Below are positions 6,818 to 14,730 of a stretch of DNA of 20,308 bases, in pieces (the stretch's first letter is position 1; each line of letters opens with the position of its first letter). The position numbers were made by a program, and so were the translations under genes. This DNA comes from Clostridiales bacterium UBA1779 (GTDB lineage: Bacteria > Bacillota > Clostridia > Oscillospirales > CAG-272): the NCBI GenBank assembly GCA_002314565.1, contig DCGL01000014.1:19522-39829 (forward strand), in the 5' to 3' direction. The notes under the pieces were generated by a model that was not told where the DNA came from, did not search any database, and saw only the letters and a list, made by a program, of their open reading frames with translations.

Positions 6818-8375
6818 TTTGGCCTCCTTTTACCGTAAAACAGATAATCTGTTCGTCATCGGCGTCGAGAATGCGCTTCATTGTGATGCTGCGACGGACT
6901 TTGGCTGCCACGATGGCTCTGAAGCCGAGGGACTGAATTGTGATAAGCGGGGTCATGGCAACCATAGCAACGACACCGAAGGCAAGGCCGAGAACGCTGT
7001 CAGCACCCTGTGTTACGGCACAGACTCCTATAGCCATTGGCAGGATGAAGCTCGATGTCAGAGGTCCCGAAGCAACTCCGCCCGAGTCGAAGGCGATTGA
7101 GGTGTAAATTCCGGGTACAAAGAACGAAAGCACGAGAGAAATAAGGTAACCCGGAACCAGGTACCAGAGAATCGAGAAGCCGAGCACTATTCTGAGGCAG
7201 GAAAGTCCTATTGAAATTCCGACACCAAGAGAAAGTGCAAGCAGCATGGATTTTCTTGAAACGGTTCCGCCCGTGACCTCTGAAACCTGCGACGTCAGCA
7301 CGTGAACGGCAGGCTCTGCAAGGACGACAACGAAACCGATGACGGTACCGAAGACGACAACTGCCCATGCGGGAAGAGATGCAATGCTTGTGCCTATTTT
7401 ATAGCCGATTGGCATAAATCCGAGGCTGACGGAGCTCAAAAAGATGACAAGACCGACAAAGGTGTAGATAATGCCGACGAATATGCGCATAAGCTTTGAG
7501 TGTGGAATTTTCAGCACGGTGAGCTTCAGAACGATGAAAAATGCGAAAATCAGAAGCAGAGCTTTGGCAACGTCTGCGCAGGTCTCAAGTATGACGGAAA
7601 TCAATGCAGAGCCGAAGTTCTCGGCAATTGAGTAGTCGGGAAGGGCATAGGAGATGCTTCCTTTTGAAAAAAGAGCAAGAATCATAATGGCAAGCAAGGG
7701 ACCGGCCGATGACAGAGAAATCAGACCGAAGCTGTTCTCTTCGGGGCGGTTTCCGCCGACGGCTGAGGCAATACCAATACCGAGGGCCATAATAAAGGGG
7801 ACTGTTACAGGGCCTGTCGTTACGCCGCCCGAATCAAATGAAAGCGGAATGAAAGCATTTCTTCCGGTTTCGGCGAGAATTGCCGTAAGGGCGAAAATTG
7901 CCATATAGGCAAAGAAAAGCATTTTGGACAGATCGGAGTGAGTGAGTATTTTTATGACTCCGAGGGTAAGGCATATGGCAACTCCTACTCCGATAGAAAA
8001 TATCAGGGTGGTGCCGTTCATCGTTTCGGCAACCTGAGATGCGAGCACGGACAAATCGGGCTCCGCAACCGTGATAAGCAGACCGAGAACGAAAACTATT
8101 GGCAGAAGCAGAGATATGCGGCGCGTTTTTATCAGCTCGTTTCCGATATGATGTCCCATGGGTGTCATGGAAATGTCGGCACCGAGGTTGAAAAGACCTA
8201 TTCCTATGATAAGTCCTATCGAACAGCCGCAGAAAATCAGTGCTTCGCGAAGAGTAAGGTCCAGAATCGGCGTCAAAGCCAGAATCAGGACTATGCAGGA
8301 TATGGGCAGAACAGAGACGAGAGCCTCCTTCTGCTTCATATGCAGTAAATGAATCAGTTTTTTATTTCTTTTCAT
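6807..8375 (-). CDS. DUF1538-family polytopic membrane protein
   Basis: 522 residues with about 12-14 hydrophobic segments. The protein is an internal tandem duplication: AEP-x(4)-VL-x-SQV occurs at 104-114 and again at 353-363, and FDSGGV-x-x-GP-x-T at 180-191 and 429-440. Both pairs are offset by exactly 249 residues. A third pair is TPMGHHIG (71-78) and MPIGYKIG (321-328). Such inverted or parallel two-fold repeats are typical of transporters. Conserved polar motifs inside membrane segments suggest a transport path; the substrate is unknown. The ATG at 8375 has no good Shine-Dalgarno and an in-frame stop lies just upstream; residue 13 is an alternative start. The following two P-II-like genes overlap and are surely co-translated. 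Confidence 0.85.
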   Translation of the reverse strand: MKRNKKLIHLLHMKQKEALVSVLPISCIVLILALTPILDLTLREALIFCGCSIGLIIGIGLFNLGADISMTPMGHHIGNELIKTRRISLLLPIVFVLGLLITVAEPDLSVLASQVAETMNGTTLIFSIGVGVAICLTLGVIKILTHSDLSKMLFFAYMAIFALTAILAETGRNAFIPLSFDSGGVTTGPVTVPFIMALGIGIASAVGGNRPEENSFGLISLSSAGPLLAIMILALFSKGSISYALPDYSIAENFGSALISVILETCADVAKALLLIFAFFIVLKLTVLKIPHSKLMRIFVGIIYTFVGLVIFLSSVSLGFMPIGYKIGTSIASLPAWAVVVFGTVIGFVVVLAEPAVHVLTSQVSEVTGGTVSRKSMLLALSLGVGISIGLSCLRIVLGFSILWYLVPGYLISLVLSFFVPGIYTSIAFDSGGVASGPLTSSFILPMAIGVCAVTQGADSVLGLAFGVVAMVAMTPLITIQSLGFRAIVAAKVRRSITMKRILDADDEQIICFTVKGGQNAE

Positions 8376-8442
8376 ATTGGTTGACGTGTTATTTCAGTAT
8401 GTTGAATTGATTGAGTTTGGCGGTAGAGTTCAATTCGGTGCT

Positions 8443-9243
8443 TTATTTCAGCTTGGCGGCAGCCTCGTCAATCAAAGCGATGAGCTTGCGGCCGGCTTCG
8501 GCTGCGTGCTCATAATATTTTTCGGCACTCCAGTCGTTGTAAAGCGGGGAATGGTCGCGGATAAGTTCAAGCATCAGCGTTCCTTCATAACCTGAGAGGG
8601 CAATCTGCTCGGCAACGTATGAAAAGTCGATTTTTGCGTCGAAGGGAATCATATGGTCGTCGCTGTTGTAGACGCAGTTGTTGTCGTGAATGTGAAGGGC
8701 AGAGAGCTTGTGCCCGAAAATGGGCATATAGTGGCGGCCGGGTGTGAAGCAGAATTCGTGTCCGCAGTCCCAGCAGAAGCGCGCCTGTTCGGGGTATTCT
8801 TCAAAAGCGTAGGCAAGATTCGAAAGAAATCTCTGGTTTTCGTAGCAGACGGTGACGTTTTTTTCAGCAGCGTACTCCATAAGCTTCGCAAAACGGGCGT
8901 GACCTGTTTCGTTTACGCGCGGGGGCTTGAGGCCGGAGGACAGATGCACGACCATTGCGGGAATTCCGTGAGAAGAACACTTGTCAACGCAGTCGAGAAG
9001 GGAGGCAAGCATTCTGTCCCCGTCTTCGCCCGGAATCCAGATGTTGTTTATGTATTTGAAAGGAGCATGAAGGTTGTCGAATTTGATACCCGCTTTTTCG
9101 CAGATAGGGAAAAAGCTCTCAAAATTTTCATTGCTTGACATAGAGAACGTTGTCTCAAAGCCGTTGGCTTTCATAAGTGCGACCTGCTCTTCTACAGGAA
9201 GAGCTTTTGAATAGCAGTGTAGGTTAACCCCGAGTTTTCTCAT
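8443..9243 (-). CDS. Sugar phosphate isomerase/epimerase-like TIM-barrel protein
   Basis: 266 residues with the AP-endonuclease-2/xylose-isomerase-like barrel. Candidate metal ligands line up with the family: E135 (CYEN), D159 and H162 (WDCGH), H184/H186 (LHIHDN) and E226 (MLEL). NLHAPF (58-62) is near the first strand pair. The start at 9243 is chosen because the divergent sister gene has the same AAAGGA at the same 12-base distance; a longer reading would run through a leader hairpin. Substrate unknown, probably a keto sugar, inositol derivative or related polyol. The next gene downstream (DUF1538) follows after 67 bases without an evident terminator. Confidence 0.85.
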   Translation of the reverse strand: MRKLGVNLHCYSKALPVEEQVALMKANGFETTFSMSSNENFESFFPICEKAGIKFDNLHAPFKYINNIWIPGEDGDRMLASLLDCVDKCSSHGIPAMVVHLSSGLKPPRVNETGHARFAKLMEYAAEKNVTVCYENQRFLSNLAYAFEEYPEQARFCWDCGHEFCFTPGRHYMPIFGHKLSALHIHDNNCVYNSDDHMIPFDAKIDFSYVAEQIALSGYEGTLMLELIRDHSPLYNDWSAEKYYEHAAEAGRKLIALIDEAAAKLK

Positions 9244-9253
9244 AATAATATCC

Positions 9254-9342
9254 AGTCCTTTCTTGGCACTTTGCGCCGATAGGCACAAAGTGTGCGTGAA
9301 ACAAGCATTATTTTAGATACGGATTTCTAAATGTTTCACGCT
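9254..9342 (-). promoter_or_regulatory. Structured leader of the minus-strand isomerase gene
   Basis: Read on the minus strand: GCGTGAAACA (9341-9332) pairs perfectly with TGTTTCACGC (9303-9294). Inside it, TTTAGA pairs with TCTAAA (9331-9326, 9317-9312). A second hairpin CTTTGTGCC/GGCGCAAAG (9290-9282, 9277-9269) ends 7 bases before the AAAGGA ribosome site (9261-9256). The whole 102-base block 9241-9342 is an inverted copy of 9567-9668, with about 12 mismatches and no gaps by hand alignment. Confidence 0.75.
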
Positions 9343-9355
9343 ACCATCCTATTAA

Positions 9356-9369
9356 ATTATATTATTATA
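9356..9369 (-). promoter_or_regulatory. Possible -10 boxes for the minus-strand isomerase gene
   Basis: Two TATAAT hexamers on the minus strand (9369-9364 and 9361-9356) lie just upstream of the leader, which is where a start would be needed. No good -35 box stands at 16-18 bases from either, so the promoter may need an activator. A start near 9349 would place both hairpins in the mRNA. Confidence 0.45.
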
Positions 9370-9508
9370 TTCCTTATTGTAGCATAAATCGGAAATTCAG
9401 TCAAGAAGATGGGAAGAGTTATTTCACTTTTTGAGATAATTATGCAGAGGAAAAAAGATTCCGGATGAGGCTGATTCGGGAATGAGAATGCTTTTTTTCC
9501 AAAAAGCG

Positions 9509-9537
9509 AAGACAGATTGCAAATAAAGTGGTATAAT
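9509..9537 (+). promoter_or_regulatory. Probable promoter of the plus-strand isomerase gene, with dyad
   Basis: TATAAT at 9532-9537 is preceded 17 bases earlier by AAGACA (9509-9514), a weak -35. The predicted start near 9544 abuts a perfect dyad CGTTA-TTG-TAACG (9546-9558), which is well placed for an operator. The rest of the central spacer (about 9370-9508) shows no gene and no other clear signal. Confidence 0.55.
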
Positions 9538-9567
9538 TAACAAAACGTTATTGTAACGGATGAATAA

Positions 9568-9653
9568 GCGCGAAACATTTAGAAATCCGTATCTAAAAAT
9601 TTACTTGTTTCACGCCCGCTTTGTGCCCGTCGGCGCAAAGTGCGAAGAAAGGA
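9568..9653 (+). promoter_or_regulatory. Structured leader of the plus-strand isomerase gene
   Basis: GCGCGAAACA (9568-9577) pairs with TGTTTCACGC (9606-9615) with one mismatch. Inside it, TTTAGA (9578-9583) pairs with TCTAAA (9592-9597). The second hairpin CTTTGTGCC (9619-9627)/GGCGCAAAG (9632-9640) is followed by AAAGGA at 9648-9653. Layout and spacing equal those of the divergent leader at 9254-9342. Differences fall mainly in the linker (9598-9602), between the hairpins and in the second hairpin's loop. Confidence 0.75.
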
Positions 9654-9665
9654 ATGGATAATATT

Positions 9666-10538
9666 ATGCTTCTTTCAACACAGACCGGTGCTCTTGTCGG
9701 ACGTTTCGGTTTCGAGAAGGGCTGCGAAATGCTTCAGAAGGCGGGTTACGACTGCCTCGACCTTTCAATGTTTGAAATGGCCCGCGATCCGAACTGCATC
9801 TGGAATCAGGACAACTGGCGTGAAACGGCGAAAAGCCGCCGTGCCTGGGCAGACGACCACGGAATCGTTTTCAATCAGGCTCATGCTCCTTTTTCTTTCA
9901 ACTGGGCAGACGAAAACGTTCATAAGAACGTAGCCGACCCGCTTGTAAACCGTTCGATTGAAATTGCCTCAATTCTCGGTGCAAAGCTCATCGTCGTTCA
10001 TCCCCTTCACTGGTTCGCCTACAAGGGATATGAGGCGGAGGCCAGACAGATGAACCTCGACTACTACCGCTCGCTCATCCCGCTTGCAGAAAAGTGCAAT
10101 ATTGAAATCGGATTTGAGAATATGTGGCAGAAGGAGGTCAAACGCAAATGCATCTCCGACGACGTCGCTTCCCGCGCCGCCGACCTTGCTTCATATATCG
10201 ATGAAATCGACAGCAAGTATATCAGAGCCTGCCTCGACGTCGGACACTGCTCACTCGTCGGCGAAGAAGCCGAAGATGCAATCCGCATTCTCGGAGCCGA
10301 CAGACTGCACGCCCTTCACGTTCACGATAACAGCTACACAGGCGACGACCACACGCTTCCGTTCCTCGGCAAGATGAACTGGGACGAAATCATGAAGGCG
10401 CTTAAGGATATCGGCTACACAGGTGAGCTTACCTACGAAGCCGACGGCTTCCTTCGCAATATGCCGAATGACTACATGCAGCAGGCAGCAAACTTCATGG
10501 CGCAAACCGGAAGATTTTTGCTCAGCAAGATACAGTAA
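9666..10538 (+). CDS. Sugar phosphate isomerase/epimerase-like TIM-barrel protein
   Basis: 290 residues of the AP-endonuclease-2/xylose-isomerase-like barrel. Putative metal ligands are E151 (GFEN), D191 and H194 (LDVGH), H218/H220 (LHVHDN) and E258 (YEAD). HAPF (73-76) matches HAPF in the divergent sister gene. An in-frame ATG at 9654 touches the Shine-Dalgarno and is CTG in the sister leader, so 9666 is preferred. The two proteins are clear homologues but strongly diverged, so they probably handle related substrates or successive steps. The gene is monocistronic with a strong terminator. Substrate not deducible. Confidence 0.85.
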   Translation: MLLSTQTGALVGRFGFEKGCEMLQKAGYDCLDLSMFEMARDPNCIWNQDNWRETAKSRRAWADDHGIVFNQAHAPFSFNWADENVHKNVADPLVNRSIEIASILGAKLIVVHPLHWFAYKGYEAEARQMNLDYYRSLIPLAEKCNIEIGFENMWQKEVKRKCISDDVASRAADLASYIDEIDSKYIRACLDVGHCSLVGEEAEDAIRILGADRLHALHVHDNSYTGDDHTLPFLGKMNWDEIMKALKDIGYTGELTYEADGFLRNMPNDYMQQAANFMAQTGRFLLSKIQ

Positions 10539-10553
10539 ACAAGCCAAAACCCC

Positions 10554-10592
10554 AAAAAGCGTGCCGGGGGACGGTTCTCCGGCACGCTTTTT
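10554..10592 (+). terminator. Terminator of the plus-strand isomerase gene, built on the repeat core
   Basis: AAAAAGCGTGCCGG (10554-10567) pairs with CCGGCACGCTTTTT (10579-10592), ending in a T-run. The loop region reads GGGGGACGGTTCT (10566-10578), the same core seen in the nearby REP-like repeats but with a different stem. Confidence 0.9.
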
Positions 10593-10608
10593 GATGCTTT
10601 GATGCCGG

Positions 10609-10722
10609 GATGACAAGGGACGGTTCTTTTGTCATCTCGGCGTTTTGGCAAGATGACAAGGGACGGTTCTTTTGTCATCTCAGTGTTTTGGCAAGATGAC
10701 AAAAGAACCGTCCCTTGTCATC
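10609..10722. repeat. REP-like cluster 1: three 28-bp palindromic units at 43-bp spacing
   Basis: Units at 10609-10636 and 10652-10679 read GATGACAA, GGGACGGTTC, then TTTTGTCATC. The unit at 10695-10722 is the same in inverted orientation. Spacers are 15 bases and end in GTTTTGGCAA. The last unit is followed by TTTTT (to 10727), so it could also terminate plus-strand transcription. Together with the terminators on either side these elements account for the 325 bp between 10539 and 10863. Confidence 0.9.
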
Positions 10723-10783
10723 TTTTTGACATATAAAAGTTCAGAAAGACCGAAAAGCGGCGTTTTTACGTAACTTTTGGCCG

Positions 10784-10818
10784 AAAAAAAGATGACAAAA
10801 GAACCGTCCCTTGTCATC
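10784..10818 (-). terminator. REP-like unit acting as terminator of the transglutaminase operon
   Basis: A fourth 28-bp unit (10791-10818), read on the minus strand, forms GATGACAA/TTGTCATC and runs straight into seven Ts (10790-10784). It lies 46 bases beyond the stop codon of the operon's last gene and is the only T-run hairpin found there. Confidence 0.75.
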
Positions 10819-10825
10819 TGGGTTA

Positions 10826-10860
10826 ACCGGCCATCAGGCGAAGCCTGAGGGCCGGTTTTT
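10826..10860 (+). terminator. Plus-strand terminator hairpin
   Basis: ACCGGCC (10826-10832) pairs with GGCCGGT (10850-10856), with an inner CAGGC-GAA-GCCTG stem (10835-10847). The tract TTTTTGT follows. It would stop readthrough into the convergent operon. On the minus strand it lacks a T-run. Confidence 0.8.
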
Positions 10861-10863
10861 GTA

Positions 10864-13800
10864 TTAAAGCTTGTGAACGAAGAGCCAGAGCCAGATGCGG
10901 GTGGCGGGGTTCACGTGGCGGTATTCGAAGGCGCACATGCGGCGGAAGAAGGTGGCGAGCAGAGGCATATCCTCGGTGGGACAGCCGAAGCCGAATTCTT
11001 CGGACGCGATGCCGTCGAGCATGCGTATGAGCTTTGCTTCGGTGAGGGCGTTCATCGTGCGCTGAACCTCGGTGAGGTTTTCCTCTTTGGTCGAGGCAGC
11101 AAGGACTCCGGCGCAGGTCTTGTACAGACGGGCGGCGTACTCCTCGCGGAATTCACCGGTTTTCGGAAGCAGGCCGCACTTGGAAAGCATCAGATTTGTA
11201 AGGTCAATAAGAGTTCTGAACTCCTCACGCGTGGGAGGAACTTCGGCCTTATCGGCGCCGTAAATCTTGGCAATAAGCGCAAGTCTTTCTCTGTGAGCCT
11301 TGCGGGCGCGCAGGAAGAAATACATAAAGAAGAGAACCACGACGGCCGCTCCGGCAAGAACAGACAGAACAATGATGATAATCTTGCGTACGAGAGCCTT
11401 GAATTCGGCTTCTTTTCTCTGCCTTTCAAGCTCGGCAAGCTCTTCGGGGGTCATCTCTTCGACGGGTTCTTCCTCAACGGGTTCTTCCTCATCGCCTGAG
11501 CTTGAGCCTCCGCTATACGAGCTGCCTTCAGAGCGGGATTCGTACATTACGTCGTAGTAGGCGGGAGTGGTTTCGTACTGAACCCATCCTACCCCGTCAT
11601 ACCAGACTTCAATCCAGGCGTGGGCGTTGCTGTCTCTGACAGTCGCTATATAGGAAGCTGCCTTGTTTTCGTCTCTGTTTGCGCCGAAGCTTCCGGCAAC
11701 GTAACCTGAAACGAAGCGGGCGGGAATGCCCATTTCCCTGAGCATAAGAACAGCCGTCGTCGCGTACTGGACGCAGGAGCCTTCGCGCGTGTCGGCGATG
11801 AACTTTTCAATGCCGATGAGGGTTTCGGAGCTCGAAATCTGAGGATAAAGCGTGTATTTGAAGTTGTCTTCGTCAGTCAGGTAGTCGATGATTGCCATAA
11901 CGAGCTGATGGCGGCGCTTGTACGTCGCTTCGCCCTGAACCGAGCTGTAATCAAGATGCTGCTCAAGCGAATTTTCGTCCTTGGTATACGTGTTGGACCC
12001 GGCAGCGGCCGAATAATCGGCGTGAACCTGAATTGAGCGGGTCAGAGTATAAACCTCTCCGGTTTCGGGGTCGGTTTCCTCGTATTCCTCGCTTGCCTTT
12101 TCGGTCGCGTTGTCGAGGAACTGCTGCGTGAAATCCTTTACAACCTGACTGCCGGATTTCTTCGTGTAGGTATCGTAGACGAAAGCGGTATAGAAATCGA
12201 GAACTCTCAGATACGAGCGGACTTCGTTTCTTTCATCTTCGGTCAGACATTCGTAGAATTCGACGGCGTAGGGAAGGTCGGGGGCGCGGTAATAAATCTC
12301 TTCGCCCTCTTCGTCAAGCAGCTTGTCATCGGGGATGTCCGTGATCGTCTTGGACTTTACCGTTCCGTCAGCACTGATTTTGTAAACTGCGTTTCCGATA
12401 TCCTCTGGAATTACGACGTATTTAAATCCGTCTCCGTTTGAGGCGGAGCTCGAAACGAGGTCGTATGCAGTAAGCTCGCTTCCGTCGGCTGCGGAGCCTA
12501 TGACGTAAGGAGCCGTCCGGTATTCGACGGTGTAATACAGGAGGCTGTAATCTGAGTTTTCAACGGCGTATTTATAAACGACCGATGAGGAGTCAACCAG
12601 TATGCAGCCGTCTGCAATAGCCACTCGTGCGCTGTTGATATCGTCAATTGCTCCTGCCATATTTGAGTAGAAGGCGGAGTTCTTCATCGTCGGAATCATC
12701 GAGACTGCAGAATAACCGTCGTTATTCTTGAGGGAGGCCCTGTATGACGAGTAGATTCCGTCAAAGAAGTCGGCGTAAGTAAGACCGGAGGATTCCTCGC
12801 TTCCGTACGCGCGCAGATATCTGTACGTCGAGCCGTTCGTATGCTTTTCCGTAATCATTCCGCTGCGCAGGTTGAAGGAGGGCATATACAGAGTCTTGGT
12901 CTTGAGTTCGTATCTCTTTACGTTGACCTGGGATACGACGAAGCCGAGAGTCGTATTGCTCTTTATCTTGGTTGAATAATCGTAAAGGTCGGTTGCGGGG
13001 ATGCTGCCTCTTTCAGTTGCTCTCCAGAAGCCGTACATAACGGTTTCAGACGGGTCGATGTAAGTCTGGAAAAGCGTACGGTAGGTCTGCATCGTCTCGC
13101 TGTCGGGAGCGGCGGTTACCCATGAACCCGTTTCATCATCGTAATCGGTGGCAACCCAGCCGCGCAGATAAACCGCGTATCTCGAATTGCTTTCAACGGT
13201 GAAATATTTCTCGCCCTTGTAATAAAGAGCTCTCGGTTCGGTGGGCTGGGATTCGAAATTGCTCTTGTCGTTTTCATACGAAAGCAGGTCAAGGGCCGGA
13301 TCGTCTCCCATCAGGATTGCGGTAACGTATTCACGATAGAATTCGAATTTTTTGTCAACGGCTTCAACCGTTTTGAAGGGACCCTTTGCCGTGAGTGCCG
13401 GGATTATCAGCAATATCATCGCGAAGACGAACATTCCGGCTCCGGCGAAGCCTCCCATTGCGGCTCCCGCATCGGTTTTTCTTTCAAGGAAGCGGCGCCA
13501 TTCGCTGAGTTCCCGCTTTTCCGAGCGGGCTTTCTGAAGTTTTTCGGCCTTTTCGCGCTTTTTCTGAAGTGCGGACTCCTTCTTTTCAGCGGCAGAAAGC
13601 TTCGGCTTGGCCTCTTTGACCTTTTTCGGCTTCGATGTTGTGAAGTAGTCGTCGATTTCCTCTTCGACCGTCTTTACGGGGCCGCCCTTTGAGACGCGCT
13701 CGGCTTTTTCGGCCTTCTTCTGCTTTTTCGCTTCAAGCTTTTCCTGCTTTTTCTGCGCTTTATTTGCACGTCTCGCAAGTATTGCGGGGTAGGAAGGAGC

Positions 13801-14730
13801 TCCCTCTTCTTCGAAAAGCGTGGTCTGAAGGTCGGTTTTGTCTTTTTTCGGAGCTCTCATATAAAGCGCGTCGTAGGCCGCCATAACGAGAGCCGCCGAG
13901 AAGGCTGCGATAAGCAGGGTGACTCCCCAGTTTGAACGCGTTATGTTGTATTCGAAAATTACGAAGATGATTGCCGCGGAGTAAAGTCCGGCGGCAAGGA
14001 ATTGCCCGATGCGGATTCTTCTGAGCAGGCAGCTGACGAACAGAAGGGAGGTAAACAGGATAAACAGAAATACCGTTGCCTGAATGAACTCCTCGCGTGT
14101 GCCGGTTGAGGCACTTACAGGAACGGGATTCTGGTTGAGTGCGTAGTATCCCATATACGCCATATGGTCGCGGGCCGCGTTGAAGGTGTTGAGTATGGCT
14201 TCATAGGGCTTCATCACCGGATCCGGCAGCATTTTCACAAGCGTCAGGCCTATGGCAATCACAGCAGCCCCGAGCTTTGCAAGTCCGCGCTGACGGACAA
14301 GGCCGGCAAGCGAGAAGAGAATTACGAAAACAGCGGACCAGAGGAAAACGTACAGAGAGGAAACGGCGTTGACCGAATCCTTCATATTTATAAACCCGAA
14401 GGCGTCACATACGAAGACGGTAAGTCCGAAGACCGCCATCAGAATTATGAAAATTCTGCAGACAAAGCCGAAGGCTTTCTTCTTAGGGTCCGGGGTGAAG
14501 CGGTCGGGAGGACAGATGATGTCCCTGTGGTTCTGGGGAATCACGCGGCGGCGCTCGTTATAGGCCTTCAGCTGACGTGCGCGTTCGCGCTTCAGCATTC
14601 TGTTCTTTTTGGCCTGAGCTTTGCGCTCAAGTCTGCGGTCCTCGTCGTTTTTGTCGGGGGCAGAGGCGGTTTCGGGCTCCGTCTGCGTCTCTTCGGCATC
14701 AAATGCCGTGTTTTTTTCGTTATCAGGCAT
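10864..14730 (-). CDS. Large membrane-anchored transglutaminase-like protein
   Basis: 1288 residues. The start at 14730 has GAGGAGG 8-10 bases upstream and overlaps the DUF58 gene by 8 bases. Order: charged N-terminus; six hydrophobic segments (about 88-112, 122-145, 150-168, 215-236, 244-262, 268-288); a Lys/Glu/Ala-rich, probably coiled cytoplasmic stretch (320-415); a seventh segment (428-446); a ~660-residue outer part; the transglutaminase core; a last segment (1116-1140); and a cytoplasmic C-terminal domain. Core motifs are GSCVQYA (C986), NAHAWIEVW (H1037) and WVQYETTP, where E1053 takes the usual Asp position. The family resembles TgpA-like proteins, whose C-H-D triad lies outside the membrane. 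With MoxR and DUF58 genes upstream, a role in envelope protein assembly is inferred. Confidence 0.9.
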   Translation of the reverse strand: MPDNEKNTAFDAEETQTEPETASAPDKNDEDRRLERKAQAKKNRMLKRERARQLKAYNERRRVIPQNHRDIICPPDRFTPDPKKKAFGFVCRIFIILMAVFGLTVFVCDAFGFINMKDSVNAVSSLYVFLWSAVFVILFSLAGLVRQRGLAKLGAAVIAIGLTLVKMLPDPVMKPYEAILNTFNAARDHMAYMGYYALNQNPVPVSASTGTREEFIQATVFLFILFTSLLFVSCLLRRIRIGQFLAAGLYSAAIIFVIFEYNITRSNWGVTLLIAAFSAALVMAAYDALYMRAPKKDKTDLQTTLFEEEGAPSYPAILARRANKAQKKQEKLEAKKQKKAEKAERVSKGGPVKTVEEEIDDYFTTSKPKKVKEAKPKLSAAEKKESALQKKREKAEKLQKARSEKRELSEWRRFLERKTDAGAAMGGFAGAGMFVFAMILLIIPALTAKGPFKTVEAVDKKFEFYREYVTAILMGDDPALDLLSYENDKSNFESQPTEPRALYYKGEKYFTVESNSRYAVYLRGWVATDYDDETGSWVTAAPDSETMQTYRTLFQTYIDPSETVMYGFWRATERGSIPATDLYDYSTKIKSNTTLGFVVSQVNVKRYELKTKTLYMPSFNLRSGMITEKHTNGSTYRYLRAYGSEESSGLTYADFFDGIYSSYRASLKNNDGYSAVSMIPTMKNSAFYSNMAGAIDDINSARVAIADGCILVDSSSVVYKYAVENSDYSLLYYTVEYRTAPYVIGSAADGSELTAYDLVSSSASNGDGFKYVVIPEDIGNAVYKISADGTVKSKTITDIPDDKLLDEEGEEIYYRAPDLPYAVEFYECLTEDERNEVRSYLRVLDFYTAFVYDTYTKKSGSQVVKDFTQQFLDNATEKASEEYEETDPETGEVYTLTRSIQVHADYSAAAGSNTYTKDENSLEQHLDYSSVQGEATYKRRHQLVMAIIDYLTDEDNFKYTLYPQISSSETLIGIEKFIADTREGSCVQYATTAVLMLREMGIPARFVSGYVAGSFGANRDENKAASYIATVRDSNAHAWIEVWYDGVGWVQYETTPAYYDVMYESRSEGSSYSGGSSSGDEEEPVEEEPVEEMTPEELAELERQRKEAEFKALVRKIIIIVLSVLAGAAVVVLFFMYFFLRARKAHRERLALIAKIYGADKAEVPPTREEFRTLIDLTNLMLSKCGLLPKTGEFREEYAARLYKTCAGVLAASTKEENLTEVQRTMNALTEAKLIRMLDGIASEEFGFGCPTEDMPLLATFFRRMCAFEYRHVNPATRIWLWLFVHKL

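Noticed and set aside
8443..9288. Longer start (MCLSAQSAKKG...) for the isomerase, and the same in its sister gene
   Set aside because: The extra residues come from the duplicated leader with its second hairpin and Shine-Dalgarno; the ribosome site points to the inner ATG in both.
9356..9400. Full sigma-A promoter for the minus-strand isomerase
   Set aside because: Two good -10 hexamers but no acceptable -35 at 15-19 bases; reported only as possible -10 boxes.
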